Of a DNA stretch of 64,000 nt, positions 36,301 to 46,626 are shown one piece after another. The stretch lies in assembly GCF_030409305.1 (NCBI RefSeq), contig NZ_JAUFPQ010000031.1, forward strand, positions 126,591-190,590. Direction: 5' to 3'. The first letter of the stretch is position 1. Each line of letters starts with the position of its first letter. The DNA is from Halomonas maura (GTDB taxonomy: Bacteria > Pseudomonadota > Gammaproteobacteria > Pseudomonadales > Halomonadaceae). The translations under genes and the position numbers were made by a program. The notes beneath the pieces were generated by a model, which did not search any database, was not told the origin of the DNA, and saw nothing but the letters and a program-made list of their open reading frames with translations.

Positions 36301-36465
36301 GTCTTCGTGCCCTACGAGTCCTCCGCCCTGCTCGGCTCCATGGGCATGTTCCGCGAGATGGCCGGCTCTCCCGAAGACGCCGTGGCCAGCCACCTCCGCT
36401 CGCAGGCGCCCCGGGAGGGCCTGCGCAGCGGCATGGTCGGCGGGGCCGCCTCGGCCGGCGACTGA
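36301..36465 (+). pseudogene. paraslipin 3' part, displaced by the island
   Basis: The frame VFVPYESSALLGSMGMF...GAASAGD, ending in a TGA at 36463-36465, is the C-terminal tail typical of paraslipin/QmcA proteins and continues the frame broken at 21347. GC content returns to the chromosomal level exactly here. A start at ATG 36262 within the island would yield a 67-residue hybrid, but there is no reason to expect that product to work. Confidence 0.88.
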
Positions 36466-36732
36466 GCAGTCCGCGACGCGGGCTCGGCGCGGCGGCGCGG
36501 GCCGATCGCGGGTCATGAGCGTGACGTCCTCGCCGTGACCGGCGAGGGTCTCGTGATCCTGCTGACCCAGCCGGCACTACGGCGCCTGCTGGTCCGGGGT
36601 GAACGGATCCAGCCGGTCGCTCCCTTGACGCCAGGCCTCGTCGTCACCTTGGACCTTCGTCGTAGCCATCATCGGTCCCGCCGGCCTCTCGGGCATAATA
36701 CCAGGCCAGCCATGCTCGTCTCGGGAGTCCCG

Positions 36733-39444
36733 ATGCCGCTGATCCAGGAAAAGCTCGCGCCCCCACCATTGCCCGTCTCACTGGTGGCCCGACCGCGCCT
36801 CAACGATCACTTCGTCCTCGACGAACGCGTCAGGGTACTGCTGGTCATGGCACCGCCGGGCTACGGCAAGAGCACCCTGGTCGCCGAGCGGCTTCCTGCC
36901 CTCGAGCAGCGGGCCGCCTGGCTGCGCCTGGATCGCCGCGACGACCAGCCGGCGCGCTTCGCCGCCTACTTCGCCGCCGCCCTCGCGCAACTGTGCCGGG
37001 AACACCTGGCCGTCTCGCTGCCGGCCATGGATGACGCCCTCCCCCTGGATGCACAGCTGGAGGCCTGGCTGGCCAGCCTGCCCGCCGAGGCCGCCCCCTG
37101 CCGGCTGGTGCTCGACGAGTTCGAGCACATCCGCCACCCGGCCATCCTCGAGGGGCTCGCCCACTGGCTGCGCCACCAGCCGCGCTGGCTGACCCTGACG
37201 CTGGTGTCGCGCACCCGGCCGGCTCTGGGCCTGCCGGCCCTGCGCCTGCGTGGCGAGCTGGAGGAGATCGACGCGGCGCAACTGGCCCTCGACCTGGAGG
37301 AGGCCCAGACCCTGTGCGCCGAGCAGCTCAGCTTCCCGCCGACCCGGGTCAGCCTGGAGCGTGCCCTGCGCCTGACCGAGGGCTGGCCCATGGCCATGAC
37401 CTGGCTGATCGAGCGCACCACCACCCGGGCCGGCTTCGATGCGCTGCTCGAGCGGCTATCCGGGGCGCATCCCGATTTCGTGGCCTGGTTCGACGACCTG
37501 CTGAACGCCAGCCTCGACGCCCCGGACCAGCAACTGTTGCTGCAGCTCGGCGTGCTGGAGCGATTCTCGCCGGCGCTGGTGGCACGCCTGCTGGAGGGCG
37601 AGCGGGTCACCCAGCGCCTGGAGGCCCTGGAGCAGGCCGGGCTGTTCCTGCATCGCCCCGACCCCCACGACCAGTGGTACCGCTTCCATGCACTGTTCGC
37701 CCAGTACCTGCGTCACCGCCGCCACGAGTTGAGCCTGGACACCCAGCGCCGGCTCCACGGCCGCGCCAGCCAGGCCTGGCTGGCGCTGGGCGCCCCGGCC
37801 CTGGCACTGGCCCAGGCGATCGAGGCCGACGCCCCCGACGCCCTGGCGGCCTTGATCGAGGATCAGGGCCCCTACCTGCTGGCCCACGGCCACTTCGCGC
37901 TGCTGGCGCGGGCCCTGACGACGCTCGGCGAGCCGCGTGTCGGCGCCTCACCGCGCCTCACGCTGATCCACGGCTGGGCGTCCCACGCCCAGTCCCAGTT
38001 CGACCGTACCGCCCAGGCCATCGGCTGGATCGAGGCCCAACTCGACGAACCGGCCTGGCAGGAACTCGCCGCCGAGTTCGCCACCCTGCGCGCCCAGCTG
38101 GCGATCAACCAGGGCGATGCCGAGCGAGCCGCCCCGCTGGCCGAGCAGGCCCTCACCCTGCCGGCGCGTTACCTGGCCGCCACCCCCGTCTCGGCCGGCG
38201 CCATTCTCTGTGAGTCACGCTTCGTCCAGGGCCATCTCGAGGAGTCCCTGACCCGCATCCAGGCGGTGGAACAGCACGCCAGGCACATCGGCGATGACCA
38301 GCTGATGCTGTGGGCGCTGTGCCACCATTCGGAGACCCTGGTCGCCCAGGGACGGCTGCAGGCGGCCTTCGACATCCAGGAGCGCGCCTTCGCGCATATC
38401 GAGCACTGCGGCCTGGATCGCCTGCCGGTGGCCGAGTTCCTGTATCGCATCCGCAGCCAGCTGCTGTGGGAATGGCACCGCCTGGACGAGGCCGAGCAGG
38501 CGGCGCTGGCGGGCATCGCCGTGCTCGACAATCAGGGCGAGCACTGGACCCTGCAGTGTCACGTCGGCCTGGCCAAGGTCGCCCTGGCCCGCGGCGACCA
38601 GGCCCAGTGCGCCGACCATGTCCGCCGGCTGCGCAAGATACTGGCCGAGGGCGACTACCATATCGACTGGCGCGCCAATGCCCACGCCGCCCTGCTGGCC
38701 TGGTGGCAGGCCAACGACGACCGCGACGCCGTGTCCCGCTGGCTGCAGGAGGCGCCGCCCGCCGAACCCGACACCGCCAGCAATCACTTCGCCCAGGCCA
38801 ACGTGCGCAACCACGCCCGCGCGCTGATGCTACTCGACCGGCCGGACGAGGCCCGGCCCCTGCTGGAGGCCTTGGAGGCACAGGCCGAGCGCTTCGGGCT
38901 GGTCACCGACGCCAACCGCGACCGGCTTTGCCTGGCGGCGCTGGAGTGGCAGTGCGGCCAGGAGGCAGCGGCGCTGACGCATATGACGACTGCCCTCGAG
39001 CTGGCCTCGCGCACCTCCGTCACCGGTAGCTTCCTGCGCCTGGGCAAGCCGCTGGTCGAGATGCTCGCGGCCCTGCTCGAGGGCGGTGAGCTCGATGAGC
39101 TGTCCCGCGCGCGGGCCGAGCGGCTGATCGAACTGGCCGGCCGCCAGCGCGACTTCGGCCGCGCGGTACGCCTGATGCTCGACGACGCCGTGATCGCCGA
39201 CATCGTCACCCGCCCCGATGTGCCGGAGTTGATCCGCACCTCCCCCTTGACCCGTCGCGAGTGGCAGATCCTGGGCCTGATCCACGCCGGCTTGTCCAAC
39301 GAGCAGATCGCCGAGCAGCTCTCGGTGGCCCCCACCACCGTCAAGACGCATATCCGCAGCCTCTACCAGAAACAGAACATTCGCCGCCGCGAGGAGGCCA
39401 TCGCCCTGGCCGGCGACCTGCTGGCCCGCATCCAGGGGGAGTAG
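36733..39444 (+). CDS. malT: MalT-type ATP-dependent LuxR-family activator
   Basis: A 903-residue STAND ATPase regulator, the same length as E. coli MalT (901). Walker A is APPGYGKSTL near residues 40-49, followed by an NB-ARC/winged-helix region and a long helical-repeat (TPR-like) sensor. The C-terminal LuxR helix-turn-helix (838-895, LTRREWQILGLIHAGLSNEQ ... TTVKTHIRSLYQKQ) is complete. The start at 36733 has GGGAG upstream; an ATG at 36712 is possible. Family members bind ATP and maltotriose and activate at GGGGA(T/G)GAGG boxes. Matching sequences lie before the alpha-glucosidase gene and between malE and the amylase, so it very probably controls the whole locus. Confidence 0.88.
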   Translation: MPLIQEKLAPPPLPVSLVARPRLNDHFVLDERVRVLLVMAPPGYGKSTLVAERLPALEQRAAWLRLDRRDDQPARFAAYFAAALAQLCREHLAVSLPAMDDALPLDAQLEAWLASLPAEAAPCRLVLDEFEHIRHPAILEGLAHWLRHQPRWLTLTLVSRTRPALGLPALRLRGELEEIDAAQLALDLEEAQTLCAEQLSFPPTRVSLERALRLTEGWPMAMTWLIERTTTRAGFDALLERLSGAHPDFVAWFDDLLNASLDAPDQQLLLQLGVLERFSPALVARLLEGERVTQRLEALEQAGLFLHRPDPHDQWYRFHALFAQYLRHRRHELSLDTQRRLHGRASQAWLALGAPALALAQAIEADAPDALAALIEDQGPYLLAHGHFALLARALTTLGEPRVGASPRLTLIHGWASHAQSQFDRTAQAIGWIEAQLDEPAWQELAAEFATLRAQLAINQGDAERAAPLAEQALTLPARYLAATPVSAGAILCESRFVQGHLEESLTRIQAVEQHARHIGDDQLMLWALCHHSETLVAQGRLQAAFDIQERAFAHIEHCGLDRLPVAEFLYRIRSQLLWEWHRLDEAEQAALAGIAVLDNQGEHWTLQCHVGLAKVALARGDQAQCADHVRRLRKILAEGDYHIDWRANAHAALLAWWQANDDRDAVSRWLQEAPPAEPDTASNHFAQANVRNHARALMLLDRPDEARPLLEALEAQAERFGLVTDANRDRLCLAALEWQCGQEAAALTHMTTALELASRTSVTGSFLRLGKPLVEMLAALLEGGELDELSRARAERLIELAGRQRDFGRAVRLMLDDAVIADIVTRPDVPELIRTSPLTRREWQILGLIHAGLSNEQIAEQLSVAPTTVKTHIRSLYQKQNIRRREEAIALAGDLLARIQGE

Positions 39445-39462
39445 CCACCGGCTCACTCATCC

Positions 39463-39472
39463 CCTCCTCCCC
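39463..39472 (-). promoter_or_regulatory. MalT box upstream of the alpha-glucosidase gene
   Basis: CCTCCTCCCC, i.e. GGGGAGGAGG on the minus strand, an exact match to the E. coli MalT box. It lies about 140 bases before the glucosidase start. Confidence 0.6.
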
Positions 39473-39494
39473 CCGCCTACGCCTGCCTTGTCCC

Positions 39495-39517
39495 CGACGG
39501 GAGGATTTCTCCCGTCG
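39495..39517. terminator. hairpin between malT and the glucosidase gene
   Basis: Perfect 9-base stem CGACGGGAG / CTCCCGTCG around loop GATTT, about 50 bases after the malT stop. There is no T-run. It may end malT transcription or act in the glucosidase leader. Confidence 0.4.
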
Positions 39518-39612
39518 ACACTCCCGGCACCATGGCGCGACACCCGTCCCGTGCGGTTGATGCCCCGCGGACCGGCGCGAGACCTCGCGCCCGACGACTA
39601 AGGACAAGGCCC

Positions 39613-41276
39613 ATGACCACAGAGACTTCGCGATATCTCGGCAAACAGGGCGCCGACTGGTGGCGTGGCGCGGTGATCTATCAGATCTACCCACGCAGTT
39701 TCCTGGACACCAACGGCGATGGCATCGGCGACCTGCAGGGCGTGATCGACAAGCTCGACTACATCGCCTCGCTGAATGTCGATGCCATCTGGCTATCGCC
39801 CTTCTTCACTTCGCCGATGAAGGACTTCGGCTACGACATCAGCGACTACCGCGACGTCGAGCCGATGTTCGGCACCCTCGCCGACTTCGACCGCCTGGTG
39901 GAGGCCGCCCATGCGCGGGGGCTCAAGGTCACCATCGACCAGGTGCTCTCGCACAGCTCCGATCAGCATCCCTGGTTCCAGGAGAGCCGGGCGAGCCGCG
40001 ACAACCCCAAGGCCGACTGGTACGTGTGGGCCGACCCCAGGCCCGACGGCGCCCCGCCCACCAACTGGCAGGCGATCTTCGGCGGCAGTGCCTGGCAGTG
40101 GGACACCCGCCGCTGCCAGTACTACCTGCACAACTTCCTGGTCGAGCAGCCGGACCTCAACTTCCAGAACCCCGAGCTGGTGGAGGCCGTCCTCGGCGAG
40201 GTGCGCTTCTGGCTCGAGCGCGGCGTCGACGGCTTCCGCCTGGATGCGGTCAACTTCTGCACCCACGGCGAGCTCAAGGACAATCCGCCCCGCGAGGATA
40301 TCGTCGAGGGCTTCATCGGTGTGCGCCCCGACAACCCCTATGGCTATCAACTCCATATCCATGACAAGACCCAGCCGGGAAACCTGACCGTCCTCGAGCG
40401 GCTGCGCGCCCTGCTCGACGAGTATCCCGGCACCACCAGCGTCGGCGAGGTCGGCGACGACGACTCGCTGGGGGTGATGGCCGCCTACACCCAGGGCGGC
40501 AACCGCCTGCACATGGCCTACTCCTTCGACCTGCTCGGTGAGCGCCATGACCCCGCCTTCCTGCGCGAGACGCTCGCCACCATGGAGGCGCGCATCGGCG
40601 ACGGCTGGCCGTGCTGGGCGCTGGGCAACCACGATGTCACCCGCCTGGCCACCCGCTGGGGTGCCGAGGGCAACGCCGCGGCACTGCGGCTCTATATGGC
40701 CTTCCTGCTCACCCAGCGCGGCAGTGTCTGCCTCTATCAGGGCGAGGAGCTGGGCCAGAGCGAGGCCGAGCTCGCCTTCGACCAGCTGGTCGACCCCGCC
40801 GGCATCACCTTCTGGCCGGCCTACAAGGGCCGCGACGGCTGCCGCACGCCCATGCCCTGGCGGGCCGACGCGCCCCACGGCGACTTCTCCACGGTAACGC
40901 CCTGGCTGCCGGTGCCCGAGGCCCACCTCGGCCTGGCCGTGGACCAGCAGGACGGTGATCCGGACTCGCTGCTCAACGCCTATCGCGCCTTCCTGGCCTT
41001 CCGCCGCACCCAGCCGGCGCTGGTCAAGGGCGAGATCCGCTACCACCCGGTGCGTGACGAGGTGCTGTGCCTCGAGCGCACTCATCAGGGCAGCCGCCTG
41101 CTGGTGGCGCTGAACTTCGCCGGCGACCCCCGCGAGCTGCCGGCCCCAGGCGCCGCGCGCGCCCTCGAAGAGGCTCCGGCGATGGTCAACGGCGCCTGGC
41201 AGGACGGCACTCTCACTCTCCCGGCGTATGGCATCGCCATCGCCCGCTGCCCGCAATCCGACGAGGAGGATGCGCA

Positions 41277-41289
<13 letters not shown>
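39613..41289 (+). CDS. aglA: GH13 alpha-glucosidase, cytoplasmic
   Basis: A 558-residue (beta/alpha)8 glucosidase starting MTTETSRYLGKQGADWWRGA, with no signal peptide. The catalytic residues are visible: nucleophile Asp211 in GFRLDAVNF, acid/base Glu279 in SVGEVGDDD and Asp341 in LGNHDVTR. Their spacing is close to that of the Halomonas sp. H11 alpha-glucosidase, which it resembles throughout. It would hydrolyse maltose and short dextrins imported by MalEFGK, and the family can transglucosylate. malK begins 13 bases before its stop, so the two are co-expressed, probably under MalT. Confidence 0.92.
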
Positions 41290-42392
<1,103 letters not shown>

Positions 42393-42414
42393 ACGAGAGG
42401 CTTTCCTGCCGACC

Positions 42415-42444
42415 ACGCCCCGGTGCGCCTCGCGCCCGGGGCGT
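42415..42444 (+). terminator. terminator after malK
   Basis: Stem ACGCCCCGG / CCGGGGCGT (9 bases), followed by TGTCGTTG, 23 bases after the malK stop. Confidence 0.6.
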
Positions 42445-42540
42445 TGTCGTTGGGGCCTTGTCGTTGCCATGGCCCTTCATCGGGCTTCATGGCTCCCCTG
42501 CGGGGTAGCGGCCGATGCCGGCGCTGCCCACGACCCCACA

Positions 42541-42565
42541 TAAAAAACCCCGGCGAAGGCCGGGG
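42541..42565 (-). terminator. Rho-independent terminator of the malEFG operon
   Basis: On the minus strand: CCCCGGC-CTTC-GCCGGGG followed directly by TTTTTT. A textbook terminator 45 bases after the malG stop. Confidence 0.85.
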
Positions 42566-42610
42566 AAGCGGGAGTCCCGGACGGGACGAGGAAGCAGGGA
42601 GCGAGGGGAT

Positions 42611-43501
42611 TCAGCCCTTGACGCCGCCAGCGGTCAGCCCGCCGGTGATCCAGCGCTGGCAGAGCAGGAAGACCAGGGTGATGGGCAGCCCCGAGAGCAC
42701 CGCGGCGGCGGCGAAGTCGCCCCAGCGCTGGTTGTGCTCGGCGAGGTACTGCTGGGCGCCGACGGCCAGGGTCAGCTTGTTCTCGTCGAGCAGCAGCACC
42801 GAGGCCATCGGGTACTCCATGATCGACATGATGAAGGCGAGGATGAACACCACCACCAGGATCGGCACCGACAGCGGCAGCAGGATATGCCGGAAGGCCT
42901 GCCAGGTGCTGGCGCCGTCGACCATGGCGGCCTCCTCCAGCGAGCCGTCGATGGATTCGAAGTAGCCCTTGATCGTCCAGATGTGCAGCGCCACCGCGCC
43001 CAGCGAGGCGAGGATCAGCGCGCCGTGGGTGTTGATGCCCAGCCAGGGCACCAGTTGCCCCAGGCGGTCGAACAGCGCGTAGAGGGCCACCAGCGAGAGC
43101 ACCGCCGGGAACATCTGGAAGATCAGCATGCCCTTGAGGATCGGTGCCTTGCCCTGGAAGCGCATGCGCGCGAAGGCATAGGCGCTGGTGGTGGAGAGCG
43201 CCAGGATCATCAACGAGGACACCACCGCCACCTTGATCGAGTTCCACAGCCACAGCATCACCGGGAACGGCGGCTGGACGACGGTGCCGTCGGGGCGCTC
43301 CCAGGGGATGCCGAAGGCCAGCGCCCAGTGTTCCAGCGAGAAGCGCTCGGGGATCAGGCTGCCGGTGGCGAAGTTGCCCTCGCGGAAGGAGATCGAGATC
43401 ACCAGCAGCAGCGGGAACACCACCAGGCTGACGAACCCCAGCAGCGCGAGGTGGGCGCCCAGCTTGCGGGTGCGGATGGAACGGGGTTGAACCATGGCCA
43501 T
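42611..43501 (-). CDS. malG: maltose ABC transporter permease MalG
   Basis: A 296-residue, six-helix permease with the binding-protein-dependent EAA loop (GSLEEAAMVDGASTWQAFRH) that docks to MalK. Length and sequence match MalG of E. coli (296 residues). The N-terminus lies in the cytosol (RSIRTRKLGAHLALLGFVSL) and the C-terminus ends GLTAGGVKG, as in MalG, where the tail reaches into the MalK dimer. Third gene of malE-malF-malG, 13 bases after malF. Confidence 0.95.
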   Translation of the reverse strand: MAMVQPRSIRTRKLGAHLALLGFVSLVVFPLLLVISISFREGNFATGSLIPERFSLEHWALAFGIPWERPDGTVVQPPFPVMLWLWNSIKVAVVSSLMILALSTTSAYAFARMRFQGKAPILKGMLIFQMFPAVLSLVALYALFDRLGQLVPWLGINTHGALILASLGAVALHIWTIKGYFESIDGSLEEAAMVDGASTWQAFRHILLPLSVPILVVVFILAFIMSIMEYPMASVLLLDENKLTLAVGAQQYLAEHNQRWGDFAAAAVLSGLPITLVFLLCQRWITGGLTAGGVKG

Positions 43502-43514
43502 GAGACGACTCCTG

Positions 43515-45089
43515 TTAGACCTTGACCTTGGACAGGCGCAGGTTGAGCGCCGAGAGGCCGACCACCAGCAGGAAGATCAGGGTGGCGATGGCCGCCGCCA
43601 GGCCGAAGTTCTGGCCGGCATCCTGGAAGGCGATGCGGTAGGTGTAGCTGACCAGCAGGTCGGTGGTGCCCGCCGGGGTGCTCGCGCCGAGGATGTCCGG
43701 ACTCCCTTCGGTGAGCAGGGCGATCAGCACGAAGTTGTTGAAGTTGAAGGCGAAGGAGGCGATCAGCAGCGGCGTCAGCGGCTTGAGGATCAGCGGCAGG
43801 GTGATCCTGAACAAGTTGGTCAGCGGTCCGCCACCGTCCACCGCCGAGGCCTCGAAGAGGTCGCGGGGGATCGACTGGATCAACCCCATGCACAGCAGCA
43901 GCATGTAGGGATAGCCCAGCCAGGTGTTGACGATCAGCAGCATGGTGCGGGCCAGCGCCGGATCGGTGAACCAGTCGGGGCTGATGCCGAACAGATTCTC
44001 GAGGATCAGGTTTATCTCCCCGTAGTTCTGGTTGAACATGCCCTTGAAGATCAGGATCGAGATGAAGGCCGGCACCGCATAGGGCAGGATCAGCACGGTG
44101 CGGTAGAGGGCCTTGCCGCGCAGATGCTCCCACTGCAGCAGCGACGCCAGCAAGAAGCCCACCGCCAGGGTGAACACCACCGTCAGCCCGGCGAAGACGA
44201 AGGTCCAGACGAAGATCTGCAGGAAGGGCCCGCGAATGTCCGGGTCGGTGAAGATCTTGGTGTAGTTGTCCAGGCCCACCGACACCGGCCAGCCGGGGGT
44301 GAGCCGTTCGCCGTCCTCGGTGACGAAGAAGCCGCGCTCGTGGTCGGGCGTCAGGGTGGTGCCGTCGCGCCGGTCGGTCAGGCTGCCGTCGGGATTCTCG
44401 GCAAAGCGCGGCAGCATCGGCGCGAAGCTGCGCAGGCCCGCCATCTTGAGCTCGGTACCGTCCGGCGTCACCAGGGTCAGGCTCTGCAGGCGGTCGCGCA
44501 GGGCGATCACCTCGCGCAGGCCCAGCGCCTCGCCCGACGGGGCCGCCTCGGCCGACTCGACCGCCAGGGGTTGCCCTTCCACGGCGTGTGCCAGCGGCTC
44601 GGACACCAGCCGTCGCATGCCTTCCAGGTCGCCGGCGCCCTTGGCGTCCAGATAGAGGCGCGTCCGATTGCCCTCGCGAACCAGCCGGAAGTCGAAGGCC
44701 TGCCCCTCGGCCTGGTAGGTCTGGTCGAGGAACTGGGCTCGCACCCGCTCCTCGCTGAGCAGGTTGCTCGAACTGTAGTTGCTGAAGCTGATGCCGATGG
44801 TATAGACCAGCGGGAAGATCACGAACACGCCCATCCCGGCGAGCGCCGGGAAGATATAGCGATGACTCATCAGCTCACGCCTGCCGAACACGATCGCCAG
44901 GCTGGCCCCCAGCACCAGGAACAGCAGCGAGAACATCCACTGGCCGCGCAGGTGGAAGGCCACCACCAGCCACAGGGTGGCCAGCACCAGCAGTGCCGTC
45001 AGTGCACGCAGCGCCCAGCGGGTATAGCGCTCGGCGGGGTAGCGGGAGCGATGGCGCGGCAAGCCGCGCGAGGCATTGGTCACGAACAT
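43515..45089 (-). CDS. malF: maltose ABC transporter permease MalF
   Basis: A 524-residue permease with about eight helices, close to E. coli MalF (514). Two or three helices are followed by the large periplasmic P2 loop (about residues 90-270, e.g. GQAFDFRLVREGNRTRLYLD), the feature that separates MalF from MalG. The EAA loop reads FEASAVDGGGPLTNLFRITL. It pairs with MalG to form the maltodextrin channel. It lies about 75 bases after malE with no terminator between. Confidence 0.94.
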   Translation of the reverse strand: MFVTNASRGLPRHRSRYPAERYTRWALRALTALLVLATLWLVVAFHLRGQWMFSLLFLVLGASLAIVFGRRELMSHRYIFPALAGMGVFVIFPLVYTIGISFSNYSSSNLLSEERVRAQFLDQTYQAEGQAFDFRLVREGNRTRLYLDAKGAGDLEGMRRLVSEPLAHAVEGQPLAVESAEAAPSGEALGLREVIALRDRLQSLTLVTPDGTELKMAGLRSFAPMLPRFAENPDGSLTDRRDGTTLTPDHERGFFVTEDGERLTPGWPVSVGLDNYTKIFTDPDIRGPFLQIFVWTFVFAGLTVVFTLAVGFLLASLLQWEHLRGKALYRTVLILPYAVPAFISILIFKGMFNQNYGEINLILENLFGISPDWFTDPALARTMLLIVNTWLGYPYMLLLCMGLIQSIPRDLFEASAVDGGGPLTNLFRITLPLILKPLTPLLIASFAFNFNNFVLIALLTEGSPDILGASTPAGTTDLLVSYTYRIAFQDAGQNFGLAAAIATLIFLLVVGLSALNLRLSKVKV

Positions 45090-45164
45090 GGGATCACCTG
45101 CGGTCTGCCCCGGCCGGGCGGTGGTTCATGGCCGGCCGGGTACCTGGGCACTGGAAGGGAGGCG

Positions 45165-46361
45165 TTACTCGATGGCGTTACGGATGCGCCCGGCGGCGGC
45201 ATCCAGCGCCGCCTGGGGAGCCTGTCGGCCGCTGCCGATGTTCTCCAGCGCCGGCCCCATGGCCGACCAGAAAGCGCCCATTTCGGGAATGTTGGGCATC
45301 GGGGCGCCGAGTTCGGCGTTCTCCAGGGTCGCGGCGATCCGCGGATCGGACTCCAGGTCCTGCTGGTAGGCCTTGTGGGCCATGGCGCCCAACGAGCCAT
45401 CGCCGTTGAAGGTGCGCAGGCCCTGCTCCTCGAGCAGATAGCTCTCGAGGAACTCGGTGGCCAGGAAGTCGTTGGGCGAGGCCGAGTTGATCATCGCGGC
45501 CATCACCCCGAACAGCGGCTTGGCGCGCTCGTCGCCGACCCGGGGCAGCAGTGCCACGCCGAAGTCGATGCCGCTCTTCTCCAGGTTGCTCCAGGCCCAG
45601 GGACCGTTGATCATGGCGGCCACCTCGCCCTGGTTGAACCGCGTGTCGGTGACACTGTAATCGGTACCCTCGGGCAGCACGCCGGTCTCGATCAACTCAC
45701 GCAGCAGGCTGGCACCTTCCACGGCCCCGGCGTTGTTGACCCCGATATCGCCGACCTCATAGCCGGACTCGGTGCGCTGGAAGGGGTAGCCGCCGTTGGC
45801 CGCCAGCAACGGCCAGCTGAAGTAGGGTTCGCCGTAGTTGAAGAGGATCGCCTTCTTGCCCTCCTCCTGGAGCTCGGCATCGAGCTCTTTGAGCTCGGCG
45901 AAGCTCTCCGGCGGCGTCTCCACCAGGGCCTTGTTGTAGATCAGGCCCAGCGACTCCACCGAGATGGGATAGCCGTAGCTCTCGCCGTTCCACTCGACGG
46001 CGTCCCAGGTGAAGTCGAAGTAGCGCTCGCGGTAGCTGTCGGAGGGCGCGACCGCATCGAGCAACCCGCTCTTGGCCCACTCCCCGATGCGATCATGGGC
46101 GAAGATGACGATGTCCGGCCCCTGGCCGCTGCCGGCGGCCTGCTGGAAGCGGTTGGTAATGTCGTCGGGATGGACGATATCGACGGCGATACCGGTATCG
46201 GTGGTGAACCGCTCGGCCACCTCGCGGATGCCCTGGGGCCCCTTGTTGTCGCCTATCCAGACGGTCAGGGTATCGTCCTCGAAGGCCATCGCCGGGAGGG
46301 CGGCGCCGGCGCTCAGGGTGGTGACCAGCAGCGGGGTGAGGAAGGCGTGGCGTCGGGTCAT
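45165..46361 (-). CDS. malE: maltose/maltodextrin-binding protein MalE
   Basis: A 398-residue periplasmic binding protein. The signal peptide ends GAALPAMA before FEDDTLTVW. The mature protein follows MalE closely: VWIGDNKGPQGIREVAERF, DIVIFAHDRIGEWAKSGLL, YGYPISVESLGLIYNKALV, AMINGPWAWSNLEKSGIDFG and an end in RIRNAIE. It captures maltose and longer dextrins for MalFGK2. As first gene of the leftward operon, it is preceded by an exact MalT box about 115 bases upstream. Confidence 0.95.
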   Translation of the reverse strand: MTRRHAFLTPLLVTTLSAGAALPAMAFEDDTLTVWIGDNKGPQGIREVAERFTTDTGIAVDIVHPDDITNRFQQAAGSGQGPDIVIFAHDRIGEWAKSGLLDAVAPSDSYRERYFDFTWDAVEWNGESYGYPISVESLGLIYNKALVETPPESFAELKELDAELQEEGKKAILFNYGEPYFSWPLLAANGGYPFQRTESGYEVGDIGVNNAGAVEGASLLRELIETGVLPEGTDYSVTDTRFNQGEVAAMINGPWAWSNLEKSGIDFGVALLPRVGDERAKPLFGVMAAMINSASPNDFLATEFLESYLLEEQGLRTFNGDGSLGAMAHKAYQQDLESDPRIAATLENAELGAPMPNIPEMGAFWSAMGPALENIGSGRQAPQAALDAAAGRIRNAIE

Positions 46362-46476
46362 GGGTCGCTACCTCGGGTATTGTCGTGGCGTGTTGTGTTG
46401 TTGTGGCGTCACCCCGTATCGCCCAGGCGGCACGGGGAGCAATAGCGCCTAGCCTGGTCAATCCGGGGCAAGGCTT

Positions 46477-46486
46477 CCTCCTCCCC
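46477..46486 (-). promoter_or_regulatory. MalT box facing malE
   Basis: GGGGAGGAGG on the minus strand, identical to the E. coli MalT consensus, in the malE-amylase intergenic region. Confidence 0.65.
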
Positions 46487-46544
46487 GGGAGGCGCAGGGG
46501 TGGCGTACAGGAGGGGCGTAGGGAGGGGGAAGCCGGGCGTCCCG

Positions 46545-46554
46545 CGGGAGGAGG
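46545..46554 (+). promoter_or_regulatory. MalT box facing the amylase gene
   Basis: CGGGAGGAGG on the plus strand matches GGGGA(T/G)GAGG in nine of ten positions, about 70 bases before the amylase ATG. Weaker G-rich near-matches occur at 46513-46530. Together with the inverted box at 46477 this makes a shared MalT control region. Confidence 0.55.
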
Positions 46555-46626
46555 GCGAGTTTGACGTCCGCCGCTAGCATGGGTCGGGCCATGCCTTCCC
46601 TCCACGACAACCACAACGGGATGCCC

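Larger units (their letters stand above)
21349..36304. mobile_element. gamma-mobile-trio-like genomic island inserted in the paraslipin gene
   Basis: A 14.96-kb AT-rich island within GC-rich chromosome. Its ends are defined by three observations: the host paraslipin frame is split between 21347 and 36304; the hexamer GGGTCT occurs at both junctions (21343-21348 and 36299-36304) although the uninterrupted gene needs it once; and inverted repeats start at both edges (AAGTATAGAG at 21349-21358 and, reversed, at 36289-36298). The right half is a five-gene leftward operon with two tyrosine recombinases. The left half is RHS/immunity cargo with IS5-family debris. No tRNA target is involved. The trio assignment rests on gene order, sizes and recombinase motifs. 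Confidence 0.85.

Noticed and set aside
36262..36465. 67-residue gene starting in the right end of the island
   Set aside because: The first 13 codons are the island's terminal repeat; the rest is the displaced paraslipin tail. It is a hybrid frame, not an original gene.
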